The notes beneath the pieces were generated by a model, which was given only the letters and a program-made list of their open reading frames with translations, was not told where the DNA came from and did no database searches. From positions 186,001-250,000 of the forward strand of contig NZ_JACAQA010000003.1 of assembly GCF_013385425.1 (NCBI RefSeq): 64,000 nucleotides of DNA, read 5' to 3'. The DNA comes from Pseudomonas gingeri. GTDB lineage: Bacteria > Pseudomonadota > Gammaproteobacteria > Pseudomonadales > Pseudomonadaceae. Within the stretch, counting starts at the first letter, position 1. Each line of letters opens with the position of its first letter. Positions 34,981-43,154 of this stretch are shown piece after piece. Both the position numbers and the translations under genes were made by a program.

Positions 34981-35315
34981 GGTGTTGGGTTCCGGGGGTA
35001 TTCGCCTGAAGCCAGGCGGAAGGGAGAAATTGGAGGCGATTATATGAATCGGTTCTGGCAACCCAATAGGCGGGGGCTTCGATAGTAATCATCAGTGTAA
35101 TCGATGAGAGGCTCCAAGCAGAGCGTCCGCGGGTTCGATTTGAGGAGGCGACAGAAATTTAAGGCGTAATGTCTGAAGCTGACACCAGGTGGGACCTTAT
35201 GAATATATCGTATTTAACAAGTGGGCGATGTCAGATGTTCATAAGTAGCTCACAGGCCCGAGAGGAGGGCAGGCACTGATGCTTGCCTGCAGCTATCGAG
35301 TCTTCGAAATCAAGT
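34981..35315. other. Intergenic region between MFS gene and nuclease gene
   Basis: No gene was recognised. A hairpin GCAGGCA (35269-35275) / TGCCTGC (35284-35290) lies just past the nuclease stop and could be its terminator, though no U-tract follows. The stretch around 35190-35220 is AT-rich. Confidence 0.35.
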
Positions 35316-36392
35316 TCAGTAAGGCTTATATCTTTTGACTCTGCCGGTACCGCGAACAATGCTGCTCAAAGCATTGCTGTCTGCGAACGCCAATCGTGCG
35401 CGCTTGTCGCTGTTGTGCTTGGCGCTGATCAACATGGCATTGCTGTAAACGGCCGCTCCGCTGGCAGACTTGGCAATAATGTGATCGACCTGAGGTGTGA
35501 GATCATGACCACCTTCGACCAGTAGACCAACCCGCTGGCCTGGAATGCGGTACTTGTCGGTGTACACAGGGTCAACGATGTCGTCGCTTATAAGATACCC
35601 ATCGTTGAGAACGCGGTTGACTGCGCGGATAGTTTCGATCTGTGTGCTTGAGAACTCGGCTGCCTGCGACAGTATTACGCGGTCATTCCAATGCGCAAGC
35701 TGCTTGGGGTCATCCTTGACGGACTTCCACTCGGCATAATCGAGGAACGCGTAAGGCCTTGCCGCGGCAGGAAAAACGGGGAGCCGTCGGTAAGAGGGAA
35801 ACCCTACAGTATTCAACTGGTCCTGGATGTTCCAGCCTGCGTTTGTCATTTCGTCGATGAGTGCGAGGTATTCGGCCTTCTTCGTCGGGTCGGCACCGCC
35901 GATGATAGGCGCTGGCTTTGGATGCAGAATAGGCCACGTGCGTGTGCGATTGACGTGCAGGCCGGCCAGGACTTTCGTGATAATCGTGAACCGCGTGGGC
36001 ACACGCTGTTCTTCGGAAATTTCGGTAGCGTAATCGCAGGTGATGGCCACTTCGCAATTACCTCCTGCGGCATCCACCCAGCTCTCAAGCTCACGCTCGA
36101 ATTGGCGCCATATACCTCCCGAGTTGAATGAGCCATACATCGGAACCAGGTTGCTCGAGGACTCGGGCCCACCAAACTCCAGAGCAATGAGGTGTCCTCG
36201 GTGGCAGTCTTCGTGCCGGGTGTCAGCCACTCCACCTTCATACATCGAAAGAGGCAGGACCGTGTTGTTTCGTGGAGTTGGCGTGTGAGGCTTCACCCCC
36301 GGTGACATCTCGGCAACGAGCCGTTTCACACGCTGGCGGGCTCCACCCTTGAAATTTTCAGGAGGATTGCTGAGGAACTGTACGAAGCGCAT
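35316..36392 (-). CDS. Protein with two nuclease-like domains (NS-endonuclease type plus HNH type)
   Basis: The 358-residue protein has an N-terminal segment CHRGHLIALEFGG (residues 63-75) followed by NLVPM, the pattern of DNA/RNA non-specific endonucleases (H-x-x-H/G-H-L-I...N). A C-terminal segment has VDHIIAKS (302-309), Asn318 and HNSDK (326-330), which fits an HNH finger. There is no signal peptide or trafficking domain. The ATG at 36392 follows AAGGA. It is a single gene with no visible immunity partner, 114 bp from the dif site. It may be a bacteriocin-like or defence nuclease. The family calls are from motifs only. Confidence 0.65.
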   Translation of the reverse strand: MRFVQFLSNPPENFKGGARQRVKRLVAEMSPGVKPHTPTPRNNTVLPLSMYEGGVADTRHEDCHRGHLIALEFGGPESSSNLVPMYGSFNSGGIWRQFERELESWVDAAGGNCEVAITCDYATEISEEQRVPTRFTIITKVLAGLHVNRTRTWPILHPKPAPIIGGADPTKKAEYLALIDEMTNAGWNIQDQLNTVGFPSYRRLPVFPAAARPYAFLDYAEWKSVKDDPKQLAHWNDRVILSQAAEFSSTQIETIRAVNRVLNDGYLISDDIVDPVYTDKYRIPGQRVGLLVEGGHDLTPQVDHIIAKSASGAAVYSNAMLISAKHNSDKRARLAFADSNALSSIVRGTGRVKRYKPY

Positions 36393-36781
36393 GGTCCTTC
36401 CTTGGAATGAGTGGATAGCCAAACAAACTGGGGAAATCGTACAGGGAGTGTGAACAGCGAAGCAAGGTGTGCGCCGCAGCAGTAACATTCGAAACATATC
36501 ACTTAATTTAACATAATATACATTATGCGAAGTTATGGATTGAGACCTACGGGCCCTGGCCTGCATAAATCGACGTAACCTCAGGCACCTAAGCCAAGCC
36601 ACTACGCCGACATGACTGCTTGCGACGGTTCCGCGCTCTGAACCGAGCCGCTTCACCGCCACAGGCAAAAACTCCACAGCAACATCGAGCGACGGTGTCA
36701 GCAAGCTGACAAGCGTTCGCCCGATGCGCCTCACAGAAAACGATAAACGCCAAGGACACCCGTGGCGCGGTGCCAGGCGTA
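36393..36781. other. Intergenic region containing dif
   Basis: This 389-bp stretch is AT-rich around 36480-36540 and holds the dif site plus, presumably, the promoter of the nuclease gene. A 71-codon - strand frame at 36589-36804 is Cys/Arg-rich without family resemblance and is not called. Confidence 0.5.
36506..36533 (-). other. dif: dif chromosome dimer resolution site (XerC/XerD)
   Basis: Read on the - strand this 28-bp sequence is XerC half ACTTCGCATAA, centre TGTATA, XerD half TTATGTTAAAT. It equals the gammaproteobacterial dif consensus as I know it (RNTKCGCATAA, TGTATA, TTATGTTAAAT) at every position and differs from E. coli dif only at the degenerate left end. XerC and XerD recombine here under FtsK control to resolve chromosome dimers. 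GGGCAGGG octamers on both flanks point to it (+ strand at 812, 3372, 8815, 18022; - strand at 39134, 40435, 41271, 41520, 45093, 58539, 59911). Confidence 0.95.
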
Positions 36782-37564
36782 TCAGTCCTCCCCGAACATC
36801 GCAAGAAAGTTTGGCTGGCCGTTAGATGCGGCCAAGCCGCCGTCGACCGGTATGATTACCCCGTTGACGAAGCTGGCGTCATCACTGGCCAGAAACGCAA
36901 TGACAGCCGCGACTTCTTCCGGTGATGCCTGCCGGCCGGCAGGCAGACGGGCGCGAAACGCCGCCATGATGGCCTCGTTCTTCTCGAGATCTGCCGTCGC
37001 ATCGGTGCTGGTGAGGCTGGGAGCGACGGCGTTTACCCGGACGTTCCGAGCGGCGTACTCCAGGGCAAGCGACCGGGTCAGATTGCTGACCGCCCCCTTC
37101 GCTGCGTTGTACCCGCTTCCTCCCCAGTCACCACCCAGGCCGGAGGCTGACGATACATTGACGATTGAGCCCTTGGTGGCGAGCAAGTGAGGCAACGCCT
37201 CCCGGCAGCCGAAATAGACTCCGTCCAGGTCAGTGGCGATCTGTCGCCGCCAGTCCTCCGTGGAAAGCTGGGCGAATGGGCCAAAGATGGCGAAGCCGGC
37301 GTTGTTGACCAGTACGTCCAGCCGGCCGAACTTTGCGACGGTGTCGGCTATGAGCCGCTTGACGTACGTCTCGTCCGAGATGTCGCCAGGATGGAGCATC
37401 ACCTTGGTCGGATCGGCTCCTTCCACTGTTTTGGCGAGCTTGTGTTCGCGGCGGCCGTTAAGCACCACCGATGCGCCCTCGGACAAGAACCGGCGGGCCG
37501 TAGCGGCCCCAATGCCTGTCCCGGCCCCTGTCACGACTACAACTTTGCCTGCGAAACGATTCAT
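36782..37564 (-). CDS. Short-chain dehydrogenase/reductase
   Basis: The 260-residue SDR has the cofactor motif TGAGTGIG (residues 12-19), the NNAG motif and the active-site Ser...YNAAK arrangement, and ends with the FVNGVIIPVDGG segment near the C terminus. It is a classical NAD(P)-dependent oxidoreductase with an unknown substrate. I used the ATG at 37564, preceded by GGAAAAC; a longer N-terminal reading has no family resemblance. It appears to be a single gene. Confidence 0.9.
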   Translation of the reverse strand: MNRFAGKVVVVTGAGTGIGAATARRFLSEGASVVLNGRREHKLAKTVEGADPTKVMLHPGDISDETYVKRLIADTVAKFGRLDVLVNNAGFAIFGPFAQLSTEDWRRQIATDLDGVYFGCREALPHLLATKGSIVNVSSASGLGGDWGGSGYNAAKGAVSNLTRSLALEYAARNVRVNAVAPSLTSTDATADLEKNEAIMAAFRARLPAGRQASPEEVAAVIAFLASDDASFVNGVIIPVDGGLAASNGQPNFLAMFGED

Positions 37565-37759
37565 GTTGTTTTCCTCCGCGTATGGTTGATGAACACGGGA
37601 GTTGACGTTACGGCGGCCAGGCCAAAAAACTTCGCCCTGGCACTGGTACCACCCGTGAGGAGCGTTTCGAGCCACATGGATTAAAGCTCAGAAGCGTTCG
37701 AGCATCTCAGCAATTGCTGTACGATCAGCAGCGGCTCTCAAAAACGCCAAGGACAGAAA

Positions 37760-37954
37760 ATGCGCGCTGAACGTGATGATGACGAACCAAGGGTGACCAG
37801 AAAGACTCCGGAACGCCGCCTGGCCTACGAAATCGCGATTGGGATCATTTGGGGTGGTTTGGGACTGGCTGCGATACAAACAGTGCTTGCGCTGATTGCC
37901 TGGCAGATCTACATCCACGACGTGAAAGTCGCGTTCGGGATCCCGGGTCACTAG
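37760..37954 (+). CDS. Small single-span membrane protein
   Basis: The 64-residue product has a charged N terminus (MRAERDDDEPRVTRKTPERR) followed by a hydrophobic segment at about residues 22-50 (IIWGGLGLAAIQTVLALIAW) and a short tail. AAGGA lies six bases before the ATG. The charge-then-helix layout supports a real gene. I do not know its family or role. Confidence 0.6.
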   Translation: MRAERDDDEPRVTRKTPERRLAYEIAIGIIWGGLGLAAIQTVLALIAWQIYIHDVKVAFGIPGH

Positions 37955-37983
37955 ACCTTGCACAATCAACAAGGGCATGGCGC

Positions 37984-38730
37984 TCATTCCATCCCTTTGG
38001 CCTGCAATAAACTCACGGCTTTTTCTTCACCCAACGCCTTGATCAACTCGAGCGAGTCCTTTGCATGCCGAGAACCTTTCGCCATTGCTGCCGTGTAGGT
38101 CGTATAGCTCTGGATTTCGGCCGGGAGCGCTCCAACAAACTGGATGCAGGGTACAGCCAATAATTCGCTGATTTGATGAATGGCAACGCTTGCCTCACCG
38201 TCGACGAGCTTCGTACCCACCAGCCCACCATTCACCAGGACAGCCTTTCTGGCAACCTCTTCAGAAACGCCCAGCTTATCGAATAACCCAGTCAGGTAGA
38301 TGCCCGATGAGCCTCCAGACTTGGGGTCGATATAAGCAATTTTTGCCTCAGAATGCAGCATGGACTTGAAGTCGTTGACCGTGGAAATCACTGGCTTCGG
38401 AGCGTTCAACGGGACGGCCACACCGATACCGACCTTCGCAACGTTCTTCGCAGTATCCTTATCCAAACTCCCGGCGGCTTCGAACTTGCTGACCAGCGAA
38501 TCCGTAAGAATCGCCACATCAAAACGTTCCCCTGACTCAATCCTTTTGTTCAGCTCCCCGGCAGTACCGTTAGAAATGTTCAGGGTAATATGCTTCGAAG
38601 CCTCAAGCTCCGGCGCGATGGCCAATAACACCGGTTTGAATGCTCCCGTGGTCAACACCTTGATTTCAGCGGCTTGCGCACCGTTGAAGGCTGTCAGCAA
38701 TAAAACAGCGACTGCAAGTTTTGACTTCAT
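37984..38730 (-). CDS. ModA-like periplasmic substrate-binding protein
   Basis: The 248-residue protein has a signal peptide ending NGAQA and the pattern of molybdate-type binding proteins: IKVLTTGAFKPVLLAIAPELE, NGTAGELNKRIESGERFDVAILTD, and a late VALHQ-like segment (ASVAIHQISELL). No ABC permease or ATPase genes are adjacent, so it may be an orphan or may bind a different anion or small organic acid. The precise ligand is uncertain. Confidence 0.8.
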   Translation of the reverse strand: MKSKLAVAVLLLTAFNGAQAAEIKVLTTGAFKPVLLAIAPELEASKHITLNISNGTAGELNKRIESGERFDVAILTDSLVSKFEAAGSLDKDTAKNVAKVGIGVAVPLNAPKPVISTVNDFKSMLHSEAKIAYIDPKSGGSSGIYLTGLFDKLGVSEEVARKAVLVNGGLVGTKLVDGEASVAIHQISELLAVPCIQFVGALPAEIQSYTTYTAAMAKGSRHAKDSLELIKALGEEKAVSLLQAKGME

Positions 38731-38907
38731 AACCCCACCTGAATATCACGCTAGAACCCCGGGGACATCGCCCTCGGCTGAGACAACACTGGGGCCGGAT
38801 GAGACTAGCCCCGGGGAAAGCTCATTTCAACCAATCCCCTACGCTTGATCAGCCGCCAGAAAAACACACACAGCCTGATGGAATAAACCTCTTAGCCAAG
38901 CGTCCTT

Positions 38908-39693
38908 TCAGCCACTGTTGCCGGCGATGGTGATGTAGTCGGTATAGAGCTGCGGCGCGCCAGAAAAAGACGCCAGTTCACGCCACTCGTCGTACATACG
39001 CTCGCTCTCCTGATGCTCGCGCACGAACGTCAGGGCCTTGTCCGTCGAAACATCCAGCTCAGGGTGGAAGGCGTTCAGGGACTCCAGGCTTTCGATTTCC
39101 AGCATGACCGCGTATTGGTCGAGGCGACTGCCGCCCTGCCCTTTGAGCATGTGAAATTTCCAGCCCGGGTAGTCTTCCACCCGGTGAATATTGCCGGTGA
39201 TGAAATCCTCGAAGGTCTCCGGCGCCACGCCGGAACGCAGGGCCAGGTTGTGAATCCCCACCACGCGGGCCAGCGCTTTGGCCTGATAGTTAGGGCCTTC
39301 CGGCAGTGAGCTGTTGGTGTTCTCCGCCACTGTTGAATAGTACGAAAAGATGGTCGGCAGCTCGGCGAAGGTTGAGAAGGTTTTCCACTCGGCAATCAGA
39401 GCCTGTGCCTGCGAATGTTCCCGCCAGAAATCCCGCGCACGGACGGTCTGATCGCCGTTGCGGTCAATATACTGGGCGTACTGTTCCGCGCTGGGTGCCT
39501 CCTGCAGCATCAGATACTGATTTTCCCTTTCACCGCGCAACCCTTTCAATAATGTCCAGTGCCAGCCCGGATAAGCCGGGATCCCGACACCGCGTTCGCG
39601 CACGAAATTTTCGAAATGCTCAGCCGTAACGCCCTTTTTCAAATTGAGGCCAATGTAATGCAGGCTGAACACCGGACCGGATAATTGACTCAT
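38908..39693 (-). CDS. Duplicated alpha/beta-barrel-like protein, paralog 1
   Basis: The 261-residue protein consists of two similar halves. Each contains F-E-x-F-(V/I), a YPGW motif followed by a LLKG or MLKG segment, and QY-x-(L/V)-M-L at strand ends. This is compatible with tandem dimeric alpha/beta-barrel (NIPSNAP/ABM-like) domains. The start at 39693 follows GGAGTC. It is the last gene of a five-gene operon and is a clear paralog of the product of 40899-41702. Its function is unknown; it might be a tailoring enzyme or a binding protein. Confidence 0.7.
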   Translation of the reverse strand: MSQLSGPVFSLHYIGLNLKKGVTAEHFENFVRERGVGIPAYPGWHWTLLKGLRGERENQYLMLQEAPSAEQYAQYIDRNGDQTVRARDFWREHSQAQALIAEWKTFSTFAELPTIFSYYSTVAENTNSSLPEGPNYQAKALARVVGIHNLALRSGVAPETFEDFITGNIHRVEDYPGWKFHMLKGQGGSRLDQYAVMLEIESLESLNAFHPELDVSTDKALTFVREHQESERMYDEWRELASFSGAPQLYTDYITIAGNSG

Positions 39694-39738
39694 AAAGACT
39701 CCATGGATTGACAACGTCAGGACAGACCTGTCATAGCC

Positions 39739-40902
39739 TCAACGCGCAATGCGTCGAGCACTGGAACAGACCAGCAGCATGATCACCACTCCCGCACTGA
39801 AAGCCGTGGTCAGGCTGGAATGGTGGGCAACAAATCCGATAAGCGCCGGGCCGCTCAACAACCCCGTGTAACCGATAAGGGTCACGGCCGAAAGCGCGAA
39901 GCTCGACGGGACATCCGGCTGGTTGCCGGCGGTGGTGAACAGAATCGGGATGATATTGGACAGGCCGATGCCTGCCAGGATGAACCCGGCGAGGGCCACA
40001 CCAGGGAGATCGACCGAGACGATCAGCAGCAACCCGACTGCGGCACATGAACCGCCCAGCATCAGCATGCGTTGCCGGCCGAACGCGTTGACCAGGCGAT
40101 CGCCGTACAACCTGCCCAGCGCGACGGCGATGGCATAAAGGGTGTAGCCAAAACCGGCATGGCTTTTTTCCATGCCGCGCTCCGTATGAAGGAACACAGC
40201 CGACCAGTCCAGCATCGCGCCCTCAATCAGGAAGATGAAAAAGCACAACACGGCAATAAACAGAATCCCCGGGTGAGAGAGCGCCTGAAACGTACCGCCA
40301 GACTCACCGCTTTCCTGCGGCCGCTTGGCGAGCAGATGACCGGAAGCCGTCATCACCACAAGTGCAATCAGCAGCACGATCAGGAAAATGGCCTGCAGAG
40401 GCATCAGCCCCGCCCACAGCAGCAGGCTGACGCCCCCTGCCCCGGCGACACAGCCAATGCTGTAGAAGCCGTGAAACCCGGACATCCTCGCCTGCCCGCT
40501 GTCACGTTCGACAATCACCGCCTGGGCATTCATCGACACATCCAACAGGCCGTTCACCGCGCCAAAAACCAGCAATGCGCCGCCAATCTCCACGGCAGAG
40601 GTGGCGTGCATCATGAACGGCAGGATCAAACAGAAGACCGCTGCGCAGGCAAGGATCAGCGTCCGACAGCCGAGCCTGGCGATGGCGCGCCCGGTAAAGG
40701 GCATTACCAGCATGGAGCCCGCCGCAATACAAAACAGCAGCAGGCCCAGCGTGCCGTCATCAATATCGAGCCGGGCTTTGACAAATGGAATCAACGGCGC
40801 CCAGGACGCCATGCCCAGCCCGGCAATAAAGAAGATGCCCCGTGTGGCGTTCTGCTGACGAAGATTCGAGCCGCTCTGCAAGAGGGATACATTTGTACTC
40901 AC
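39739..40902 (-). CDS. MFS transporter of the biosynthetic operon
   Basis: The 387-residue protein has 12 hydrophobic segments and MFS features such as MPFTGRAIARLGCR between helices 2 and 3 and GRLYGDRLVNAFGR in the second half. The GTG start at 40902 overlaps the stop of the upstream paralog gene (GTGA), so the two are translationally coupled. The context suggests that it exports the product of the operon. Confidence 0.87.
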   Translation of the reverse strand: MSTNVSLLQSGSNLRQQNATRGIFFIAGLGMASWAPLIPFVKARLDIDDGTLGLLLFCIAAGSMLVMPFTGRAIARLGCRTLILACAAVFCLILPFMMHATSAVEIGGALLVFGAVNGLLDVSMNAQAVIVERDSGQARMSGFHGFYSIGCVAGAGGVSLLLWAGLMPLQAIFLIVLLIALVVMTASGHLLAKRPQESGESGGTFQALSHPGILFIAVLCFFIFLIEGAMLDWSAVFLHTERGMEKSHAGFGYTLYAIAVALGRLYGDRLVNAFGRQRMLMLGGSCAAVGLLLIVSVDLPGVALAGFILAGIGLSNIIPILFTTAGNQPDVPSSFALSAVTLIGYTGLLSGPALIGFVAHHSSLTTAFSAGVVIMLLVCSSARRIAR

Positions 40903-41702
40903 AGGCTTTGCGCCACTGACAGATAGTCGGTATAGATCTGCGGCGAGCCGGAAAACGAGGCCAGTTGCTTCCACTCTTCGTACATCTGCTTGGTGTCCCG
41001 GTGTGCCCGGGCAAATTTCGCCGCTTCATCGGTGGCGATATCCGGCTCCGGATAAAACACATCGAGCGCCTTCAGGCTCGCGATCTCCATCAGCACCACG
41101 TACTGGTCCAGACGGTTGCCCCGCTCGCCTTTGAGCAAGCGGAATTTCCAGTCTGGATAGTCCTCGATGCGGTGGTGGTTTTGCGCAATAAAGGTCTCGA
41201 AGGTCTGCGCCTGGACATCGGGGCGCAACGCGAGATTGTGGATACCGATAACCCGCGCGACAGGCTCCTCCCCTGCCCGCTCCTGGTAACGCGGGCCATG
41301 GGGCAAGGTGCTTTTGCTGTTTTCCGCCAGCAGCCGATAATCGGTGTAAAGGGTGGGTAGCTCGCTGAAGGTAGCGTAACGCTTCCACTCCCCGAGAATA
41401 TCCAGCGCTTCGGGATGTTCACGCCAGAACTGGTGGGCCAGTTCTGTTTTATTACCATCCGCGGCCATATAACAATCGCGCTGCGCGGCGCTGTCGATCT
41501 CAAACAGCATCAGGTATTGCCCTGCCCGTTCGCCCCGCAACCCGCGTAACAAGGTCCAGCTCCAGCCCGGATAGCTGGGAATATGTACGCCCTTGTGGCG
41601 AACAAAGTGCTCAAACTGTTCTGGCGTCACGCCGGCTTCAGTGTCGATAGCAATGTAGTAGAGGCTGAAGACCGGCACGGACGAGCTTTTTTGCTGTTCC
41701 AT
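40899..41702 (-). CDS. Duplicated alpha/beta-barrel-like protein, paralog 2
   Basis: The 267-residue protein is homologous along its whole length to the product of 38908-39693, with the same two-half layout: SYPGWSWTLLRGLRGER in the N half and DYPDWKFRLLKGERG in the C half. The ATG follows GGGAGG, 12 bp after the radical SAM gene's stop. Four copies of the basic unit therefore exist in the operon. I do not recognise a catalytic motif. Confidence 0.7.
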   Translation of the reverse strand: MEQQKSSSVPVFSLYYIAIDTEAGVTPEQFEHFVRHKGVHIPSYPGWSWTLLRGLRGERAGQYLMLFEIDSAAQRDCYMAADGNKTELAHQFWREHPEALDILGEWKRYATFSELPTLYTDYRLLAENSKSTLPHGPRYQERAGEEPVARVIGIHNLALRPDVQAQTFETFIAQNHHRIEDYPDWKFRLLKGERGNRLDQYVVLMEIASLKALDVFYPEPDIATDEAAKFARAHRDTKQMYEEWKQLASFSGSPQIYTDYLSVAQSL

Positions 41703-41714
41703 CGGATACCTCCC

Positions 41715-43154
41715 TCAGGCTTGCGGCGTCACGAACTGGGTGTTGATGACGGCTTCGACCAGCGTTACGCCGTTGGGCGTCAGGCTGACCAGATCGCCAT
41801 CGACACTGACGAGAGCCTTGTCGACCAGGGTTTTGAGCGTGCCGCCGATAATCGGATTGTCGTAAAAGCTTCTGCCTTCAAAACGCTGTTTGAAGACCTG
41901 GTCATTCACTGGAATCAGCGTGGAAAGTGCCATTTTGAAAGCATTCACTTCGCGCTGGAGCGGTGAGAACCCCCGGCTTTCATCAATCGGCAGGCGGCCG
42001 TCATCAAGTGCCTGCTTGTACTTGTTGTAGCCGGTGATATTGATGGCTTCGGAGCCCGTGCATTTCGAGCTGCCACCAAGACCGATCGCCACTTCCGGGT
42101 ACTGTTTATCGAGATCGGTGATAAGCCCCTTCCATTTCTCCGGTTGTCGATGGTTCTGGTGGAAGTACATGGTCGGGTGTTCGCGATAACCGGATGACAG
42201 GTGCTGCTCCACCAGCTCGCGCATCTGATACTGCTTGCCAAGACCCGGGAAGCTCATGTCGTTGACACTGATCAGCCCTTTTCTCTGCCAGTGGCTTTCT
42301 TTCTCTCCCGACACGCCGGTACGGGTTTTCATGAACTCTTCCATGTGCAGCTTGCTGATGACCACATGGGAAAGCTCGAGCTCGAGGGACTTCTCCATGT
42401 CGTATTTCACGTCATCCACGCTTTGGCCGAGCATGCCGTAGATAAGGTCGACGCTGACCCAGTCCAGGCCGATTTCACGGGCGTGATGGATGGTTTCCAC
42501 GCACTCGTCAGCGGAGTGCATGCGACCGCAGGCCGAGATGATGCGGTCATTGAAGGATTGGGTGCCGAAGCTGATTTTGCTGAACCCCAGCTCCTTCAAC
42601 AGCGACAGGTAGGGTTTGTTCAGGGTGCCCGGTTCGCCCTCAAAGCGCAGGGTGGCGGCCGAGAAGTTGAAATGGCTCCGGTAGAACGCCATCAGACGAC
42701 GCAGTTCCTGCTCAGGCAGCAGTGACGGCGTACCGCCAAAGATGTTGAATTCGCCCACTTCAGCCTGAGCCAGACCGGGGACTTTCTGGAGCCACATCGT
42801 GGCCTCTTTGATGTTGTAATCCACCAGGTCCCGGAACACCTGCTGCGACGAGGCAGCCTTGGGGTTCAGGATAACCGTCGGATACTGGCAAAAATGGCAA
42901 CGGTAGCGGCAGGTGGGAATATAGGCCCAGAGATGGATTTGCCTGGCCTGTTTGATATCGCGATCCATGTCGGCAAAAAAAGAGGACAGCGGATAGTCGG
43001 GGATATCGCCAGGAAAAACATGGCAGCCGAACGGGTCGTTGAACACGTACTCCAGAAAGGCGCTGTTATCGGGACGCGAGAGAAAGTCGTAGACCCGCGG
43101 CGTTGGATAGTTCAAGTCGATATCGTTCAGTGAGCCCAGCGCTTCGCCATTCAT
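41715..43154 (-). CDS. HemN-like radical SAM enzyme
   Basis: The 479-residue protein has the radical SAM cluster motif C-x3-C-x2-C (Cys82, Cys86, Cys89), the IFGGTPSLL glycine-rich motif, FEGEPGTL, and the HemN-type SFGTQSFNDRII and DLIYGMLGQS segments. HemN-like enzymes include coproporphyrinogen dehydrogenases, but also methyltransferases and cyclases of natural product pathways. Its position among glycosyltransferase and transporter genes favours the second role. Its ATG shares one base with the glycosyltransferase stop (TGATG). Confidence 0.88.
   Translation of the reverse strand: MNGEALGSLNDIDLNYPTPRVYDFLSRPDNSAFLEYVFNDPFGCHVFPGDIPDYPLSSFFADMDRDIKQARQIHLWAYIPTCRYRCHFCQYPTVILNPKAASSQQVFRDLVDYNIKEATMWLQKVPGLAQAEVGEFNIFGGTPSLLPEQELRRLMAFYRSHFNFSAATLRFEGEPGTLNKPYLSLLKELGFSKISFGTQSFNDRIISACGRMHSADECVETIHHAREIGLDWVSVDLIYGMLGQSVDDVKYDMEKSLELELSHVVISKLHMEEFMKTRTGVSGEKESHWQRKGLISVNDMSFPGLGKQYQMRELVEQHLSSGYREHPTMYFHQNHRQPEKWKGLITDLDKQYPEVAIGLGGSSKCTGSEAINITGYNKYKQALDDGRLPIDESRGFSPLQREVNAFKMALSTLIPVNDQVFKQRFEGRSFYDNPIIGGTLKTLVDKALVSVDGDLVSLTPNGVTLVEAVINTQFVTPQA

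Noticed and set aside
35190..35225. Possible second dif-like site on the other side of the nuclease gene
   Set aside because: It contains ATTTAACA like one dif arm, but the centre and the other arm do not match, so there is no evidence for a dif-integrated element with two ends.
36589..36804. 71-codon Cys/Arg-rich frame near dif
   Set aside because: It overlaps the SDR gene end, has no ribosome binding site that I can see and has non-protein-like composition.
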